Assembly: GCF_000024945.1 (NCBI RefSeq)
Contig: NC_013520.1
Location: 1,388,501 to 1,452,500, forward strand
Reading direction: 5' to 3'
DNA from: Veillonella parvula DSM 2008
GTDB taxonomy: Bacteria > Bacillota > Negativicutes > Veillonellales > Veillonellaceae
DNA: 64,000 bases
This document shows, one piece after another, positions 34,743 through 45,556 of this stretch; the first letter of the stretch is position 1; each line of letters begins with the position of its first letter. The translations under genes were made by a program, and so were the position numbers. Under the pieces are notes generated by a model that had not been told where the DNA came from, ran no database searches, and saw nothing but the letters and a program-made list of their open reading frames with translations.

Positions 34743-36389
34743 TTATAATGTAGAATGAGCTTCGTATTCACCGAATACTTCGCGCAATACATTACAAATT
34801 TCACCCAAAGTAGCATATGTTTTAACTGCTGCAAGAATTAATGGCATCAAGTTAACAGATTCGTCAGCTGCGCCAGCTTTCAAATCAGCTAAGGCTTTAT
34901 CAACTGCGGCTTGATCGCGGTTAGCACGAACTGCTTGAGTTTTCTTAGATTGGTTAGCACCTACGGAAGCGTCTACGCGAAGCAAGTCTTTTGGAGCTTC
35001 TTCTTCAACTTGGAATTTGTTTACGCCAACGATTGTGCGCAAGCCAGATTCAACTTCCATTTGCCATTTGTAAGCGGATTCTTGAATTTCTTTTTGGATG
35101 TAGCCTTTTTCGATTGCTACTACAGCGCCGCCCATTTCATCAATTTTCTTGATGTATGCCATAGCTTCGTCATAGATAGCGTTAGTCATAGCTTCAACAT
35201 AGTAGGAGCCGCCCAATGGGTCAACTACGTCAGCCAAACCAGATTCGTAAGCCACGATTTGTTGAGTACGAAGAGCTACTTGTACAGATGCTTCTGTAGG
35301 AAGAGCCAAAGCTTCGTCACGAGAGTTTGTATGTAAGGATTGAGTACCGCCCATTACAGCAGCTGCAGTTTGAAGAGCAACACGAACAATGTTGTTATCA
35401 ACTTGTTGTGCAGTCAACATGGAGCCAGCTGTTTGAGTATGTACACGAAGCATCATGGATTTTGGTTTTTTAGCACCAAAACGTTCTTTCATGATTGTTG
35501 CCCATAAGCGACGAGATGCGCGGAATTTAGCAACTTCTTCAAGTACATTATTATGAGCATTCCAGAAGAAGGAAAGACGACCAGCAAATGTATCAACATC
35601 AAGACCAGCTTTCAAAGCTGCTTCTACGTATGCGATACCATCAGCAATTGTGAATGCGATTTCTTGTGCTGCTGTGGAACCTGCTTCACGGATGTGGTAA
35701 CCGGAAATAGAAATTGTATTCCATTTTGGAACGTATTGAGAACAATATTCGAAGATATTAGTGATCAAACGCATAGATGGTTTTGGAGGGAAAATGTAAG
35801 TACCACGAGCTGCATATTCTTTCAAAATATCATTTTGAATAGTACCTTTCAATTCTGTGGAAGGTACACCTTGTTTTTCAGCTACTGCGATATACATTGC
35901 CAACAAAACGGATGCTGGAGCGTTGATTGTCATGGAAGTGGATACTTTGCCAAGGTCGATGCCATCGAACAAGATTTCCATATCTGCCAAAGAGTCAATC
36001 GCTACACCTACTTTACCAACTTCGCCTTCAGCCATAACATCATCAGAGTCATAACCGATTTGAGTTGGCAAATCGAATGCACAGGACAAGCCTGTTGCAC
36101 CAGATTCGATTAGGTAGCGGTAACGTTTGTTAGATTCTTCAGCTGTAGCGAAGCCTGCATACATACGCATTGTCCAGAAACGACCACGGTACATAGTAGG
36201 TTGTACGCCACGAGTATAAGGGAATTCGCCAGGCATTCCCAAATCGCGTTCATAGTCAAAGCCTTCAATATCAACTGGTGTATACACACGGTTGTATTTT
36301 AAGTTTTGACGTTCTGGAGTTTTTGCGCATTTTTCGTCACAAAGTTTGTTGTACTCAGCAATTTGGGCTTTTAAGTTTTCGTAAGCCAT
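34743..36389 (-). CDS. mcmA: Methylmalonyl-CoA mutase large (catalytic) subunit
   Basis: Rearranges succinyl-CoA to methylmalonyl-CoA. A 548-residue TIM-barrel subunit with the family sequences RPWTMR-like [44 protein letters not shown] and [15 protein letters not shown]. The B12-binding domain is absent and supplied by the next gene, a split seen in several anaerobes and archaea. It follows the CoA-transferase gene. Confidence 0.95.
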   Translation of the reverse strand: MAYENLKAQIAEYNKLCDEKCAKTPERQNLKYNRVYTPVDIEGFDYERDLGMPGEFPYTRGVQPTMYRGRFWTMRMYAGFATAEESNKRYRYLIESGATGLSCAFDLPTQIGYDSDDVMAEGEVGKVGVAIDSLADMEILFDGIDLGKVSTSMTINAPASVLLAMYIAVAEKQGVPSTELKGTIQNDILKEYAARGTYIFPPKPSMRLITNIFEYCSQYVPKWNTISISGYHIREAGSTAAQEIAFTIADGIAYVEAALKAGLDVDTFAGRLSFFWNAHNNVLEEVAKFRASRRLWATIMKERFGAKKPKSMMLRVHTQTAGSMLTAQQVDNNIVRVALQTAAAVMGGTQSLHTNSRDEALALPTEASVQVALRTQQIVAYESGLADVVDPLGGSYYVEAMTNAIYDEAMAYIKKIDEMGGAVVAIEKGYIQKEIQESAYKWQMEVESGLRTIVGVNKFQVEEEAPKDLLRVDASVGANQSKKTQAVRANRDQAAVDKALADLKAGAADESVNLMPLILAAVKTYATLGEICNVLREVFGEYEAHSTL

Positions 36390-36418
36390 GTTTTCATCAT
36401 CCTCCTAAAAAAAACAGG

Positions 36419-37924
36419 TTATTTTTTCATGCTTCCAGTTTCTGTGAAGCGTTTATGCCAAGAAAGAGCTTCATCAAGCAACATTGGTGTATGGGCATTC
36501 TTTGTTGCAGCTAATGCTTTTTCTAGGTATTCAGTTAACATAGGTTTGTAGTCTGGGTGAGCACATTTTTCAATAATCAAACGAGCTCTTTCCACTGGAC
36601 TTAAACCACGACAGTCAGCAACACCTTGTTCTGTACAGAAAATCATAGTGTCATGTTCTGGATGATCCACATGGGATACATATGGAACGATAGAACTGAT
36701 GTCGCCATTTTTAGCAACGGAGTTAGTACAGAAGATAGTGAGATATGCACTACGTGCAAAATCACCAGAACCACCAACACCATTCATCATTTTGCTACCC
36801 ATAATATGAGTAGAATTTACATTGCCAAAAATATCAAATTCGATAGCGGTATTCATGGCAATGACACCAATACGACGAGCAATACCAGGGTTATTGGAAA
36901 TTTCTTGCGGACGAAGAATTATTTTTTTACGATATTCATCAATATTCGCATAGAAACGTTTCAATCCATCTGGAGAGGGACTCAATGCAGTACCGGAACA
37001 TACAGTTACTTTACCAGCATCGATTAAGTCAAACATACCGTCTTGAATTACTTCTGTATAAATAGATAAATCTGTGAAAGGCCCTTGAGCCAAGCCACTG
37101 ATTACCGCATTTGCTACAGAGCCCACGCCGGATTGCAATGGAAGCAAGTTTTTAGGCAAACGACCTTCTGCAATTTCTTGTTCAAAGAATTTGATAAGAT
37201 GTTGACTCATTGCCTTTGCATCATCATCAATAGCAGCTAAAGGTCTTGTTGTATCAGGTACATCACTTGGAACCACAGCAATGATTTTGCTAGGATCACA
37301 AGGTATTGCTTCTGTACCGATACGATCGCCGGCCTGTTCCAACGGAATTGGTTTACGATGTGGTGGATCCAACGGTTCATAGATATCATGCATACCAACT
37401 AAAGATAATGGTTGAGATACATTTACCTCTACGATAACCTTTTTAGCTTGACTAACAAATGTTGGAGAATTACCAACAGAAGTAGTCGGTACTAAAGAAC
37501 CATCTTCGTTGATTTGACATACTTCAATAATTGCTACATCTAAATCCCCGAAAAATCCATAACGAATATTTTGTGCCATTGTGCTTAAATGCATATCGAT
37601 GTATTTAACATCTCCACCATTTAAAGCCTTTCTCATATCTTTATTGGTTTGATATGGAAAGCGGCGATTAATACCATTAGCACGAGTTAACGCACCATCA
37701 GCTTCATCACCTACGGAAGCACCTGTCCACAAATCAATTTTGAATGGTTCTTTTTCCATTCTTTCTGCCAATGCCAATGGCACAACTTTTGCATAACCCG
37801 ATGGTGTAAAGCCGGAAATACCAACTTTATCATTAGGGTTAATCAACTGAGCTGCATCATAAGCAGTGACAATTTTACCTTGCAGGTCCACATTTTTTAC
37901 GCGGTCTTTGATGTCTATCACCAT
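36419..37924 (-). CDS. scpC: Succinate:propionyl-CoA (acetyl-CoA hydrolase/transferase family) CoA transferase
   Basis: Moves CoA from propionyl-CoA (or acetyl-CoA) to succinate, making succinyl-CoA for the mutase without spending ATP. 501 residues of the AarC/Cat1 class, with GSGVxxxAN-like QSGVGSVANAV, the active-site region NTAIEFDIFGNVNSTH carrying the likely catalytic Glu, and GVGGSGDFARSAYL. The ATG at 37924 is chosen over upstream in-frame ATGs because it is well spaced from AAAGGAGA. Donor preference is inferred from the pathway around it. Confidence 0.92.
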   Translation of the reverse strand: MVIDIKDRVKNVDLQGKIVTAYDAAQLINPNDKVGISGFTPSGYAKVVPLALAERMEKEPFKIDLWTGASVGDEADGALTRANGINRRFPYQTNKDMRKALNGGDVKYIDMHLSTMAQNIRYGFFGDLDVAIIEVCQINEDGSLVPTTSVGNSPTFVSQAKKVIVEVNVSQPLSLVGMHDIYEPLDPPHRKPIPLEQAGDRIGTEAIPCDPSKIIAVVPSDVPDTTRPLAAIDDDAKAMSQHLIKFFEQEIAEGRLPKNLLPLQSGVGSVANAVISGLAQGPFTDLSIYTEVIQDGMFDLIDAGKVTVCSGTALSPSPDGLKRFYANIDEYRKKIILRPQEISNNPGIARRIGVIAMNTAIEFDIFGNVNSTHIMGSKMMNGVGGSGDFARSAYLTIFCTNSVAKNGDISSIVPYVSHVDHPEHDTMIFCTEQGVADCRGLSPVERARLIIEKCAHPDYKPMLTEYLEKALAATKNAHTPMLLDEALSWHKRFTETGSMKK

Positions 37925-38001
37925 AACCATCTCCTTTAAGAGTAACATTGTTAAACGACAATTGAATCTCTTTGGTCTAATACGTTCCTTAAACCGACTT
38001 C

Positions 38002-38030
38002 ATCGTAGTCCACATCCAATGTATTGTCAA
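38002..38030 (-). promoter_or_regulatory. Promoter of the succinate-propionate gene run
   Basis: On the minus strand: -35 TTGACA (38030-38025), 17-bp spacer, -10 TACGAT (38007-38002). The -10 is two bases off consensus, which leaves room for an activator. Confidence 0.65.
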
Positions 38031-38033
38031 CTT

Positions 38034-38091
38034 ATATGACTAAAATGTATTTTTTATCACACCTCGACCGTACATTATGACTAAAACGCAT
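38034..38091 (-). promoter_or_regulatory. Two copies of the hydG-upstream motif next to the scpC -35
   Basis: 38034-38050 is identical over 17 bases to 6034-6050; 38077-38091 matches the core at 13 of 15. The copies are 41 bp apart, close to four helical turns, and the nearer one begins four bases upstream of the -35. This is a typical activator layout, though the protein is unknown. Confidence 0.45.
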
Positions 38092-38287
38092 AGGTTTTTA
38101 CATTTTCACATAAGTTTTATTCACACCGATATAACTCACAGGAATTATCAATTTAATAGTATATATTGTTGTTTTTTATGTATATCGAACTATCTCAATA
38201 CAACATATAGAGTCTTATCAATATAAAAAAAATAATATATACAAAAACTGACCGCTACACCTCCTATAAAGATATAGATATACAAAA

Positions 38288-38345
38288 AACCGGTTTTCAA
38301 ATGCAAGCAATAATGTTCAATTATTCTAACATTAGAAAACCGGTT
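38288..38345 (-). terminator. Terminator of the valS-folC-ligase run
   Basis: AACCGGTTTTC and GAAAACCGGTT form an 11-bp stem; the 36-nt loop folds further (AATAAT/ATTATT). Six T residues follow on the minus strand. Confidence 0.85.
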
Positions 38346-38446
38346 AAATATACGTAAGCTTACCCTGCTAAGGTATGTATAAATTATACCATACTATGAA
38401 ATTGTATCGCTACCATAAAACTTACTGATTATACAAAATATACTTT

Positions 38447-39685
38447 TTACATATGATTCTTCGTGGAGAGTTGTACTTTCACAAAGGCCCCAACCCAACC
38501 AAGGAGCTGCCAAAAAACAATAGTAACTTGATGGCTATAGAGCTCAAAATCAGACAATCCACTAAAAAGAACTCCGATAGCTAAAGCACCTATACCTATC
38601 TGTGCAGCTTGTCGGAACATATCCCCTTTCAAACGAACAGATGTAACAACATGACCGACGATAACTGCTAGGAATGATAGCAAGCCAGGAATACCTGTTT
38701 CAGCCAATATATTTAAATATAAATTATGGGCATGATACATCAACACATTAGGACCTTGAATGTAATAGTTATACTCTGGATAAACTAAGTAGAATGTATT
38801 CCACCCAATACCAAAGATTGGATTTTCTCGTACGATATACATTGTGCTGTCCCATAGAGCCCAGCGAAGATCTGATGACGTATCATGACCTTGGAATATA
38901 GACCAAAGTCGCGAAGCAACTTCCCCTTCATAGAAGTATAGAATTAACGGTACCACTAACAAGGATAAGAATAGTCTTCGTTCTACGAAAATAGCCCAAT
39001 ACAGAATCATGGCCGCAAAACTAATCCAAATACCACGCGAATAGGTTAACAACATCGTTAAAAATAATACAACACCAATAATCAGCATTGTAACAACTTC
39101 ACGAGTACGATTCTCTTTCATATAAACAAGAATATAGCTAATACATACACTTAGTACCATCAATAGATAAGCCCCTAACAAGTTAGGATTTTGCAATGTA
39201 GACGCCATTCGACGCATCAATTTAGGGAATTGTGCTGCATCAACCCATTCTTTTATATGTATATTGGGAACAAATATATACTGATAGGCCCCAATAATGC
39301 ATACAAGAACGGCTGTACCTAAAAAGGCACGAAGAAAATAGTTCCACTGTTTAGGTGTTCGGATATAGGTACGAACTAAATAGTACATGCCCCCACCCGC
39401 TACAATTTGGTAGAACCAGCTCTGAATTGACCAATCCCAGTTTGGGGACATTAATGACGATATACCTGTCCAGATAACAAAGATCATAACAGTCCAAGAT
39501 AGATAGCCTGTTGGCAAACTCAATGATTTACTAGAAATCAAATCATATAATGCTAGACCTATAGCCAACCAGAGAAGTACATCTCCCACCATTGGTTGAA
39601 GAGGCATCGCAATAACGACACCATAGATTAATCGTTCAATATAAAAGGTAAGTCGTTTCTGATTAGGAATGAGTGAGAGTTCCAT
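38447..39685 (-). CDS. O-antigen ligase-like (Wzy/WaaL family) membrane protein
   Basis: A 412-residue protein with about eleven membrane segments and a large loop containing YSRGIW and, later, NPIFGIGWNTFYLVYPEY and MYHAHNLYLNILAETGIPG, the pattern of the O-antigen ligase (PF04932) family. Such enzymes attach or polymerise surface glycans at the outer face of the inner membrane, consistent with a diderm envelope. Whether this one joins O-antigen to lipid A or polymerises another glycan is undecided. Confidence 0.83.
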   Translation of the reverse strand: MELSLIPNQKRLTFYIERLIYGVVIAMPLQPMVGDVLLWLAIGLALYDLISSKSLSLPTGYLSWTVMIFVIWTGISSLMSPNWDWSIQSWFYQIVAGGGMYYLVRTYIRTPKQWNYFLRAFLGTAVLVCIIGAYQYIFVPNIHIKEWVDAAQFPKLMRRMASTLQNPNLLGAYLLMVLSVCISYILVYMKENRTREVVTMLIIGVVLFLTMLLTYSRGIWISFAAMILYWAIFVERRLFLSLLVVPLILYFYEGEVASRLWSIFQGHDTSSDLRWALWDSTMYIVRENPIFGIGWNTFYLVYPEYNYYIQGPNVLMYHAHNLYLNILAETGIPGLLSFLAVIVGHVVTSVRLKGDMFRQAAQIGIGALAIGVLFSGLSDFELYSHQVTIVFWQLLGWVGAFVKVQLSTKNHM

Positions 39686-39694
39686 ATTCTCACC

Positions 39695-41002
39695 TCAATG
39701 ACTCATCTCATGGAAAAACCACTGACGAGCATCCCCTAGAATATATAAAGAACCACATACAGCAATGATATCACCAGTCTTTGTATGTTTGTAAGCCAAT
39801 GCTAATGCAGCCTCAATAGAGTCTGCAGTTTGAGCCGTCGCCTTTGGTACAGTACGGCGAATCATTTCAACCAAGGTTTCCGGTACTTCCGTTCTATCGG
39901 TTGGTGCGGGCACAACGAGCACTGTGTCACCCACTTTAACCACTTCACGGATAATAGCCTCTTGATCTTTATCTTTAAGAATAGCCATTACAATCGTTTT
40001 TGGGCTATCCTTAAACAACTCGTCATACGTCATGGCAAAAGACTCAGCCCCTGCCGCATTATGAGCACCATCAAATATAAAGGTACGATCTAAGCCTCGT
40101 TTAACTTCAAAGCGCCCCGCCCACGTAGTGCGGGCAAAGCCTTCACGCATCGTTTCTTCACTGATGTTCGTATCCTCTTTCATTAACAGGCGTACCGCCA
40201 TCAATGCACAAGCGAGATTTACAGATTGGTGAATGCCAGCCATCGTCGTAAACAACATAGCAGGTGCAGCATCGTTAGTACTAACCGTAATCATTTGACC
40301 ACCCGTTACAGCGCTGCGGCTATCAATACCAAAATCTTTATTAAAAACATAAAGCTTGGCATGTTGTTTTTTAGCTACGTCCTCAATGATATTAAGAGGT
40401 GTATCTTGTGCAGCTGTCACTACAGGCACCTTAGGTTTAATAATCCCCGCTTTATGGCGTGCAATTTCCTCGACAGTATCACCACAATATGCTTGATGAT
40501 CTATTGTTACATTAGTAATAACAGATACTTTAGGAGTAACGATGTTCGTAGAGTCTAGTAAGCCACCTAATCCGACTTCTACCACAGCATAATCTACACC
40601 TTGTTCTTTAAAGAACAAGAATGCAGCAGCCGTCAGCATTTCAAATTGTGTAGGCGCTTCTATGCCATTACTAACAATAGTGTCTACTGCACCTTTAACA
40701 CGACTGATTAATTCCCCAAAGGCTTCCTCTGTTATATTTCCATCATTAATTTGAATACGCTCCGTATAGGATTGAAGGTGAGGCGATGTAAATCGCCCCA
40801 CCCGTAATCCACTTGTAAACAGTGCGTAGGAAATATATGAGGTAACCGAGCCCTTACCATTTGTACCTGTAACATGAACAATTTTATAATCTTCTTGTGG
40901 ATTCCCTAACACATCCATAAGAGCCGTAATTCGTTCAAGGCCAGGTTTAATACCAAATGAAGATGCCTGCTCCAAATAGGCTAAGGCCTCCTGATATGTC
41001 AT
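39695..41002 (-). CDS. folC: Folylpolyglutamate synthase / dihydrofolate synthase
   Basis: Adds glutamate to dihydropteroate and folates. A Mur-ligase-fold protein of 435 residues with the P-loop VTGTNGKGSVTSY, FTSPHLQSYTERIQIN, VEVGLGGLLDSTN, TNVTIDHQ and the C-domain motif FDGAHN. It follows valS as in many Firmicutes. Strong AGGAGG site. Confidence 0.95.
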   Translation of the reverse strand: MTYQEALAYLEQASSFGIKPGLERITALMDVLGNPQEDYKIVHVTGTNGKGSVTSYISYALFTSGLRVGRFTSPHLQSYTERIQINDGNITEEAFGELISRVKGAVDTIVSNGIEAPTQFEMLTAAAFLFFKEQGVDYAVVEVGLGGLLDSTNIVTPKVSVITNVTIDHQAYCGDTVEEIARHKAGIIKPKVPVVTAAQDTPLNIIEDVAKKQHAKLYVFNKDFGIDSRSAVTGGQMITVSTNDAAPAMLFTTMAGIHQSVNLACALMAVRLLMKEDTNISEETMREGFARTTWAGRFEVKRGLDRTFIFDGAHNAAGAESFAMTYDELFKDSPKTIVMAILKDKDQEAIIREVVKVGDTVLVVPAPTDRTEVPETLVEMIRRTVPKATAQTADSIEAALALAYKHTKTGDIIAVCGSLYILGDARQWFFHEMSH

Positions 41003-41014
41003 ATAAACCTCCTA

Positions 41015-43672
41015 TTATAAGGTTTCAAGGAACGCTTCACGTTCCAATAACGCTTGTTGTTTTTGTTTATATTCTTCTAACTTTTCTTTTTCTTTTGCTA
41101 CTACAGCTTCAGGAGCTTTTGCTAAGAAGCCTTGGTTAGACAATTTACCTTCCAAACGAGAAATTTCTTTTTTCATTTGAATTTTTTCCTTTGCAATACG
41201 CTCTCTTTCTTTTTCACCGTCGATCAAGTCTTTAAGTAAGAGATATACTTCCATACCATTGACAACGGTTACAGTCGCATTTTCTGGTTTTGGATCATCG
41301 GTACCAAGAATTGTTACTTTCTCAGCCCAAGCCAATGTTACAAAGTAGTCACTATGTTCTGCTACAGTTTTAGCTAATGCTTCATCTGTTGGCGCTACGA
41401 TAACCTCAGCTTTTTTACCTAAAGGCACATTCATTTCAGCACGCATGTTACGAATACCTTTGATAGCATCCATCATAACTTCCATTTGACGTGCTGCCCC
41501 TTCAAGATTATCGAATTTCAATGCTTCAGGCCATTTAGTAACAACGATGCTGTCCCCTTCATGTGGCAAATGTTGCCAAATATGTTCAGTTACAAACGGC
41601 ATGAATGGATGCAATAATTCGAGCATGTGACGTAAGATTGTTACAAGTAAATATTGAACTGTACGACGATCACGTTCGTTGCTTTCACTATACAAACGAG
41701 GTTTCGCTAATTCAATGTACCAATCGCAGTACGTATTCCAAATGAAGTCATATACGGAACTCGCAGCTTCACCAAGTTCGAATTTATCGAGATTAGATGT
41801 TACGCTTTGTACTGTTTCATTGTATTTCTGAACAATCCATTGGTCTGCTAATGTCAAATCATCTGCTGTTGGAACGAAACTTTCATCATAATTTGTAAGG
41901 TTCATCAATACAAATTTTGATGCATTCCAAATCTTATTGGCAAAGTTACGGTTAGCCTCAACACGTTCCATATAGAAACGCATATCGTTACCAGGTGTGT
42001 TGCCAGTTACAAGAGTAAAGCGCAATGCATCAGCACCATATTGGTCGATAACTTCAAGCGGATTAATACCATTACCCAAGGATTTACTCATTTTACGGCC
42101 CTGGCTGTCGCGAACAAGGCCATGAATAAATACATGTTTAAATGGGATTTCATGTTCAAACTCAAGAGCCATAAAGATCATACGAGCAACCCAGAAGAAG
42201 ATGATATCGTAACCAGTTACAAGCACACTTGTTGGATACCATTGCTTAAGTTCTGGAGTTTGCTTAGGCCACCCCATTGTAGCAAATGGCCATAAACCAG
42301 AGCTAAACCATGTATCAAGAACATCTGGATCTTGTGTAACATGACCGTGGCAATGAGGACATTCTGTAATATCTTCACGACTAACGATAGTTTCACCACA
42401 GTCATCACAATACCATGCAGGAATGCGATGGCCCCACCACAATTGACGAGAAATAGTCCAATCGCGGATATTTTCAAGCCAGTTCACATATGTTTTTGTA
42501 AAACGTTCAGGAACGAACTCTACTTCGTGGTCTTTAACAACCTTAAGAGCTGGCTCTGCTAATGGTTTCATATCTACGAACCATTGTTTAGATACCATTG
42601 GTTCGATGATTGTATTACAACGGGAGCAATGACCTACTGCATGGTCATGATCATCAATTTTTTCAAGTAGGCCTAATTCTTTGAGTTCTGCTACTACTTG
42701 TTTACGCGCTTCTTCACGAGGTAAGCCATTAAATTTGCCAGCACCTTCATTCATTGTTGCATCATTGTTCATAACAACGATGGATTCCAAATTATGACGT
42801 TGGCCCATTTCAAAGTCATTAGGGTCATGAGCAGGTGTAATTTTTACACAGCCTGTACCGAAGCTAGCATCTACATAGTCATCGGCAATTACAGGAATTT
42901 CTCGATTAACAAATGGCAAGATCAATGTTTTACCAATGAGATCTTTATAACGATCATCATCAGGATTTACTGCTACTGCTACGTCACCAAACATTGTTTC
43001 TGGACGAGTTGTAGCAACAACAACAAAACGATTATCTTCACCTTTTACAGGATATTTAATATGCCATAAATGGCCATGTTCGTCTTCATGCTCAACTTCA
43101 ACATCAGATAACGCAGTGGCACAACGAGGACACCAGTTGATGATGCGTTCACCGCGATAGATCAACCCTTTTTCATAAAGGCTTACAAATACTTCGCGCA
43201 CTGCATGGTAATACCCTTCATCCAAAGTAAATCGCTCACGGGTCCAATCACAGGATGCGCCAAGGCTACGGATTTGTTTTACAATAGTATCACCATATTC
43301 TTTTTTCCATTCCCACACGCGCTCTACGAATTTTTCACGGCCCAAATCATAGCGAGATTTTCCTTCTTCTTTAGCAAGCATCTCTTCTACTTTGATTTGT
43401 GTAGCAATACCAGCGTGGTCTGTACCTGGCATCCACAATACATTGTAGCCTTGCATGCGTTTGAAACGGATGAGGATGTCTTGTAATGTGTTATCAAGGG
43501 CATGCCCCATATGCAACATACCAGTTACATTAGGAGGTGGTAATACGATACTAAATGGCTCTTTATTCGTGTCTACTTCTTCGTGAAAGTATCCTTGATT
43601 TTCCCAATAAGAATACCATTTGCCTTCTATTTCACCAGGATTATATGTGGTTAAATTTTCGTAGGTTTTCAT
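41015..43672 (-). CDS. valS: Valyl-tRNA synthetase
   Basis: Charges tRNA(Val). An 885-residue class I enzyme with [16 protein letters not shown] (HIGH box as HMGH), an editing domain, zinc-type CX2C pairs (CSRC, CDDC, CPHC), KMSKSLGN, and a C-terminal coiled-coil arm ([23 protein letters not shown]). Only a short gap precedes it, so no T-box leader is present. Strong AGGAGG site. Confidence 0.97.
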   Translation of the reverse strand: MKTYENLTTYNPGEIEGKWYSYWENQGYFHEEVDTNKEPFSIVLPPPNVTGMLHMGHALDNTLQDILIRFKRMQGYNVLWMPGTDHAGIATQIKVEEMLAKEEGKSRYDLGREKFVERVWEWKKEYGDTIVKQIRSLGASCDWTRERFTLDEGYYHAVREVFVSLYEKGLIYRGERIINWCPRCATALSDVEVEHEDEHGHLWHIKYPVKGEDNRFVVVATTRPETMFGDVAVAVNPDDDRYKDLIGKTLILPFVNREIPVIADDYVDASFGTGCVKITPAHDPNDFEMGQRHNLESIVVMNNDATMNEGAGKFNGLPREEARKQVVAELKELGLLEKIDDHDHAVGHCSRCNTIIEPMVSKQWFVDMKPLAEPALKVVKDHEVEFVPERFTKTYVNWLENIRDWTISRQLWWGHRIPAWYCDDCGETIVSREDITECPHCHGHVTQDPDVLDTWFSSGLWPFATMGWPKQTPELKQWYPTSVLVTGYDIIFFWVARMIFMALEFEHEIPFKHVFIHGLVRDSQGRKMSKSLGNGINPLEVIDQYGADALRFTLVTGNTPGNDMRFYMERVEANRNFANKIWNASKFVLMNLTNYDESFVPTADDLTLADQWIVQKYNETVQSVTSNLDKFELGEAASSVYDFIWNTYCDWYIELAKPRLYSESNERDRRTVQYLLVTILRHMLELLHPFMPFVTEHIWQHLPHEGDSIVVTKWPEALKFDNLEGAARQMEVMMDAIKGIRNMRAEMNVPLGKKAEVIVAPTDEALAKTVAEHSDYFVTLAWAEKVTILGTDDPKPENATVTVVNGMEVYLLLKDLIDGEKERERIAKEKIQMKKEISRLEGKLSNQGFLAKAPEAVVAKEKEKLEEYKQKQQALLEREAFLETL

Positions 43673-43692
43673 CGTTCCTCCTAAAAGACTCC

Positions 43693-44583
43693 TTAGCGCT
43701 TCATAATCTTAGCCAATACAAATAGGCTTGTTTCATATAGCAATATCATAGGTAATGCAATCATCGTTTGAGAAAACATATCTGGTGTAGGTGAAATGAC
43801 AGCACCTATGATAAAGGATATAAGAATAAATATCTTTCGCTTCGTTTTTAAAAAGCGTGATGTGATTAAGTTGAAATATCCCAAAATAATTAAGATCAAC
43901 GGCAACTCAAAGATAAATCCAAAGGGCAGTACAAAGGATAATACAAAGTCCATATACTGACCAATAGAAAACATCGGTTGTAATTCATCTGTAGCAAAGC
44001 CCATAAAGAACTTCACCGCTGCAGGCAATACGAGAAAATAAGAAAATACAATACCTATCCCGAATAGACCAATTGCTACTGGTAAGATCCAGTTAGATAG
44101 CTGCTTTTCTCGCACAGTTAGTGCAGGCTTAACAAATAGCCAAATCTGATGCAATATAATGGGAGCGGCTATGACTAAGCCACCTACAACAGACACCTTC
44201 ATATATGTAAAAAATGCTTCAGTAGGTCTCATATAATAGAGCTTGCCAGCCGGTTTTAGGAGTATTTCCAATAATAAGTCTACATAATAATAAGAAATAC
44301 AAGTTCCCACAATAACCGCTACAGCTATTATAATCAATCGTTTTCGCAGCTCTGAAAGATGTCCTACAAGAGACAATTCCCTTGCTTCATCCATCATCTT
44401 CTGCTCTATAGCCGTATAAACTGGTTCATCTTCCACATCCTCAGGAATGTGTTGAGTTGCCACCTTATATCGTTCTTGCTCAGACTTTTGTTCTGCTTCA
44501 CGCCGTTTTTGACGAACTACACTATCAAAAGAAGGTTTTTGCATGGGATATTCGAAATCCGATTTTGGTTCGAATGGTTCCAT
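43693..44583 (-). CDS. tatC: Sec-independent translocase subunit TatC with N-terminal extension
   Basis: The signal-peptide receptor of the twin-arginine export system. Six membrane helices and the family motifs HLSELRKRL and [11 protein letters not shown] are clear. About 70 hydrophilic, charged residues precede the first motif, whereas typical TatC starts almost directly with it. 296 residues rather than about 250. No tatA or tatB is adjacent. The gene begins one base after the prenyl synthase stop. Confidence 0.93.
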   Translation of the reverse strand: MEPFEPKSDFEYPMQKPSFDSVVRQKRREAEQKSEQERYKVATQHIPEDVEDEPVYTAIEQKMMDEARELSLVGHLSELRKRLIIIAVAVIVGTCISYYYVDLLLEILLKPAGKLYYMRPTEAFFTYMKVSVVGGLVIAAPIILHQIWLFVKPALTVREKQLSNWILPVAIGLFGIGIVFSYFLVLPAAVKFFMGFATDELQPMFSIGQYMDFVLSFVLPFGFIFELPLILIILGYFNLITSRFLKTKRKIFILISFIIGAVISPTPDMFSQTMIALPMILLYETSLFVLAKIMKR

Positions 44584-44584
44584 A

Positions 44585-45556
44585 TTATACCTTTCTATCA
44601 GCCAGATTTTCTACAGCCATCACAAGGAATTCCTTCCCTGGGAAATCACGCACTGCAGCGAGTGCCGCTAGAGCATCTTTACAATATTTATCAGCTACAG
44701 CTAATGTATTATCAATTCCACCTTGAGCAATAACATAATCAATAATGTCTTGCTCATTACCACCATTATTTAAGCCTTTAATATCTTCAAGCAATTTATC
44801 TTTATTACCATCGTTAACGATACTTAATAACGGATACGTCAATAGTCCTTCTCGAAGATCGTTCCCTACAGGCTTTCCTGTCGTTTCCGTTGTTTCACGA
44901 TAATCCATAATATCGTCTGTAATTTGGAATGCCATGCCTAATGCATGACCATATTTTTTCAACTCTATGATTTCATCCTCTTGCCAATCTCCTAAGAGAC
45001 CACCAAGCTCCATACAGCCTTCCATAAAGTCTGCTGTTTTCTTTTGCGTCTTTATCATATAACGCTCTATGCCTTGATCAATGCGATATACATCTTCCAT
45101 TTGCATGAACTCACCTTCTACGAGGCATGTAATAATATGAGAGAATACTTGAAGATACTTCATATTCGTCATTTCAGATACGATTTTAAATGCTTTGGCA
45201 AATAAATAATCACCACTAAGGATAGCTACCTTATTACCTTTATGCATGTGAATTGTATCCTCCCCACGGCGAATTTCAGCTTGATCTAAAACATCGTCAT
45301 GGATAAGTGTTGCTAAATGAAGCATTTCAACAGCCTCAGCAATTTTAATGCGTTGACGCTCTATAGATGTACCTGCATTGGCAATCAATAGACACAATTG
45401 AGCGCGCAAACGCTTACCACCTGCTGCTGATAACGGTCGAATCAGTGCATTGAAGTCCTCTGCACCGGTATTAAAAGATGATGCAAGAGACTCTTCGACA
45501 CGCTCTAAATCTAGAGCAATGCGTTCCATAATCTCTAATTCGTTCGTTTGACTCAT
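44585..45556 (-). CDS. Polyprenyl diphosphate synthase (HepT/IspB type)
   Basis: Builds long isoprenoid chains, probably the menaquinone side chain. Both Asp-rich motifs are present: LIHDDVLD and QITDDIMDY, plus GGKRLRAQL. 323 residues. Its ATG overlaps the engB stop by four bases. Product chain length cannot be read reliably; no partner small subunit is nearby. Confidence 0.9.
   Translation of the reverse strand: MSQTNELEIMERIALDLERVEESLASSFNTGAEDFNALIRPLSAAGGKRLRAQLCLLIANAGTSIERQRIKIAEAVEMLHLATLIHDDVLDQAEIRRGEDTIHMHKGNKVAILSGDYLFAKAFKIVSEMTNMKYLQVFSHIITCLVEGEFMQMEDVYRIDQGIERYMIKTQKKTADFMEGCMELGGLLGDWQEDEIIELKKYGHALGMAFQITDDIMDYRETTETTGKPVGNDLREGLLTYPLLSIVNDGNKDKLLEDIKGLNNGGNEQDIIDYVIAQGGIDNTLAVADKYCKDALAALAAVRDFPGKEFLVMAVENLADRKV

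Larger units (their letters stand above)
37925..38446. other. 522-bp upstream region of the CoA-transferase gene
   Basis: No gene seen. It holds the scpC promoter (38002-38030), two copies of a shared motif (38034-38050 and 38077-38091) upstream of that promoter, and the terminator of the preceding housekeeping operon (38288-38345). The stretch 38100-38280 is AT-rich with nothing I can name. Confidence 0.6.

Noticed and set aside
35553-36113. 186-codon plus-strand open frame opposite the mutase large-subunit gene
   Set aside because: Composition is Cys/Ser/Phe-rich and meaningless, with no SD sequence; it is the complement of a well-conserved gene.
43673-43692. T-box riboswitch before valS
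   Set aside because: Only about 20 bases separate tatC and valS, too few for a T-box.
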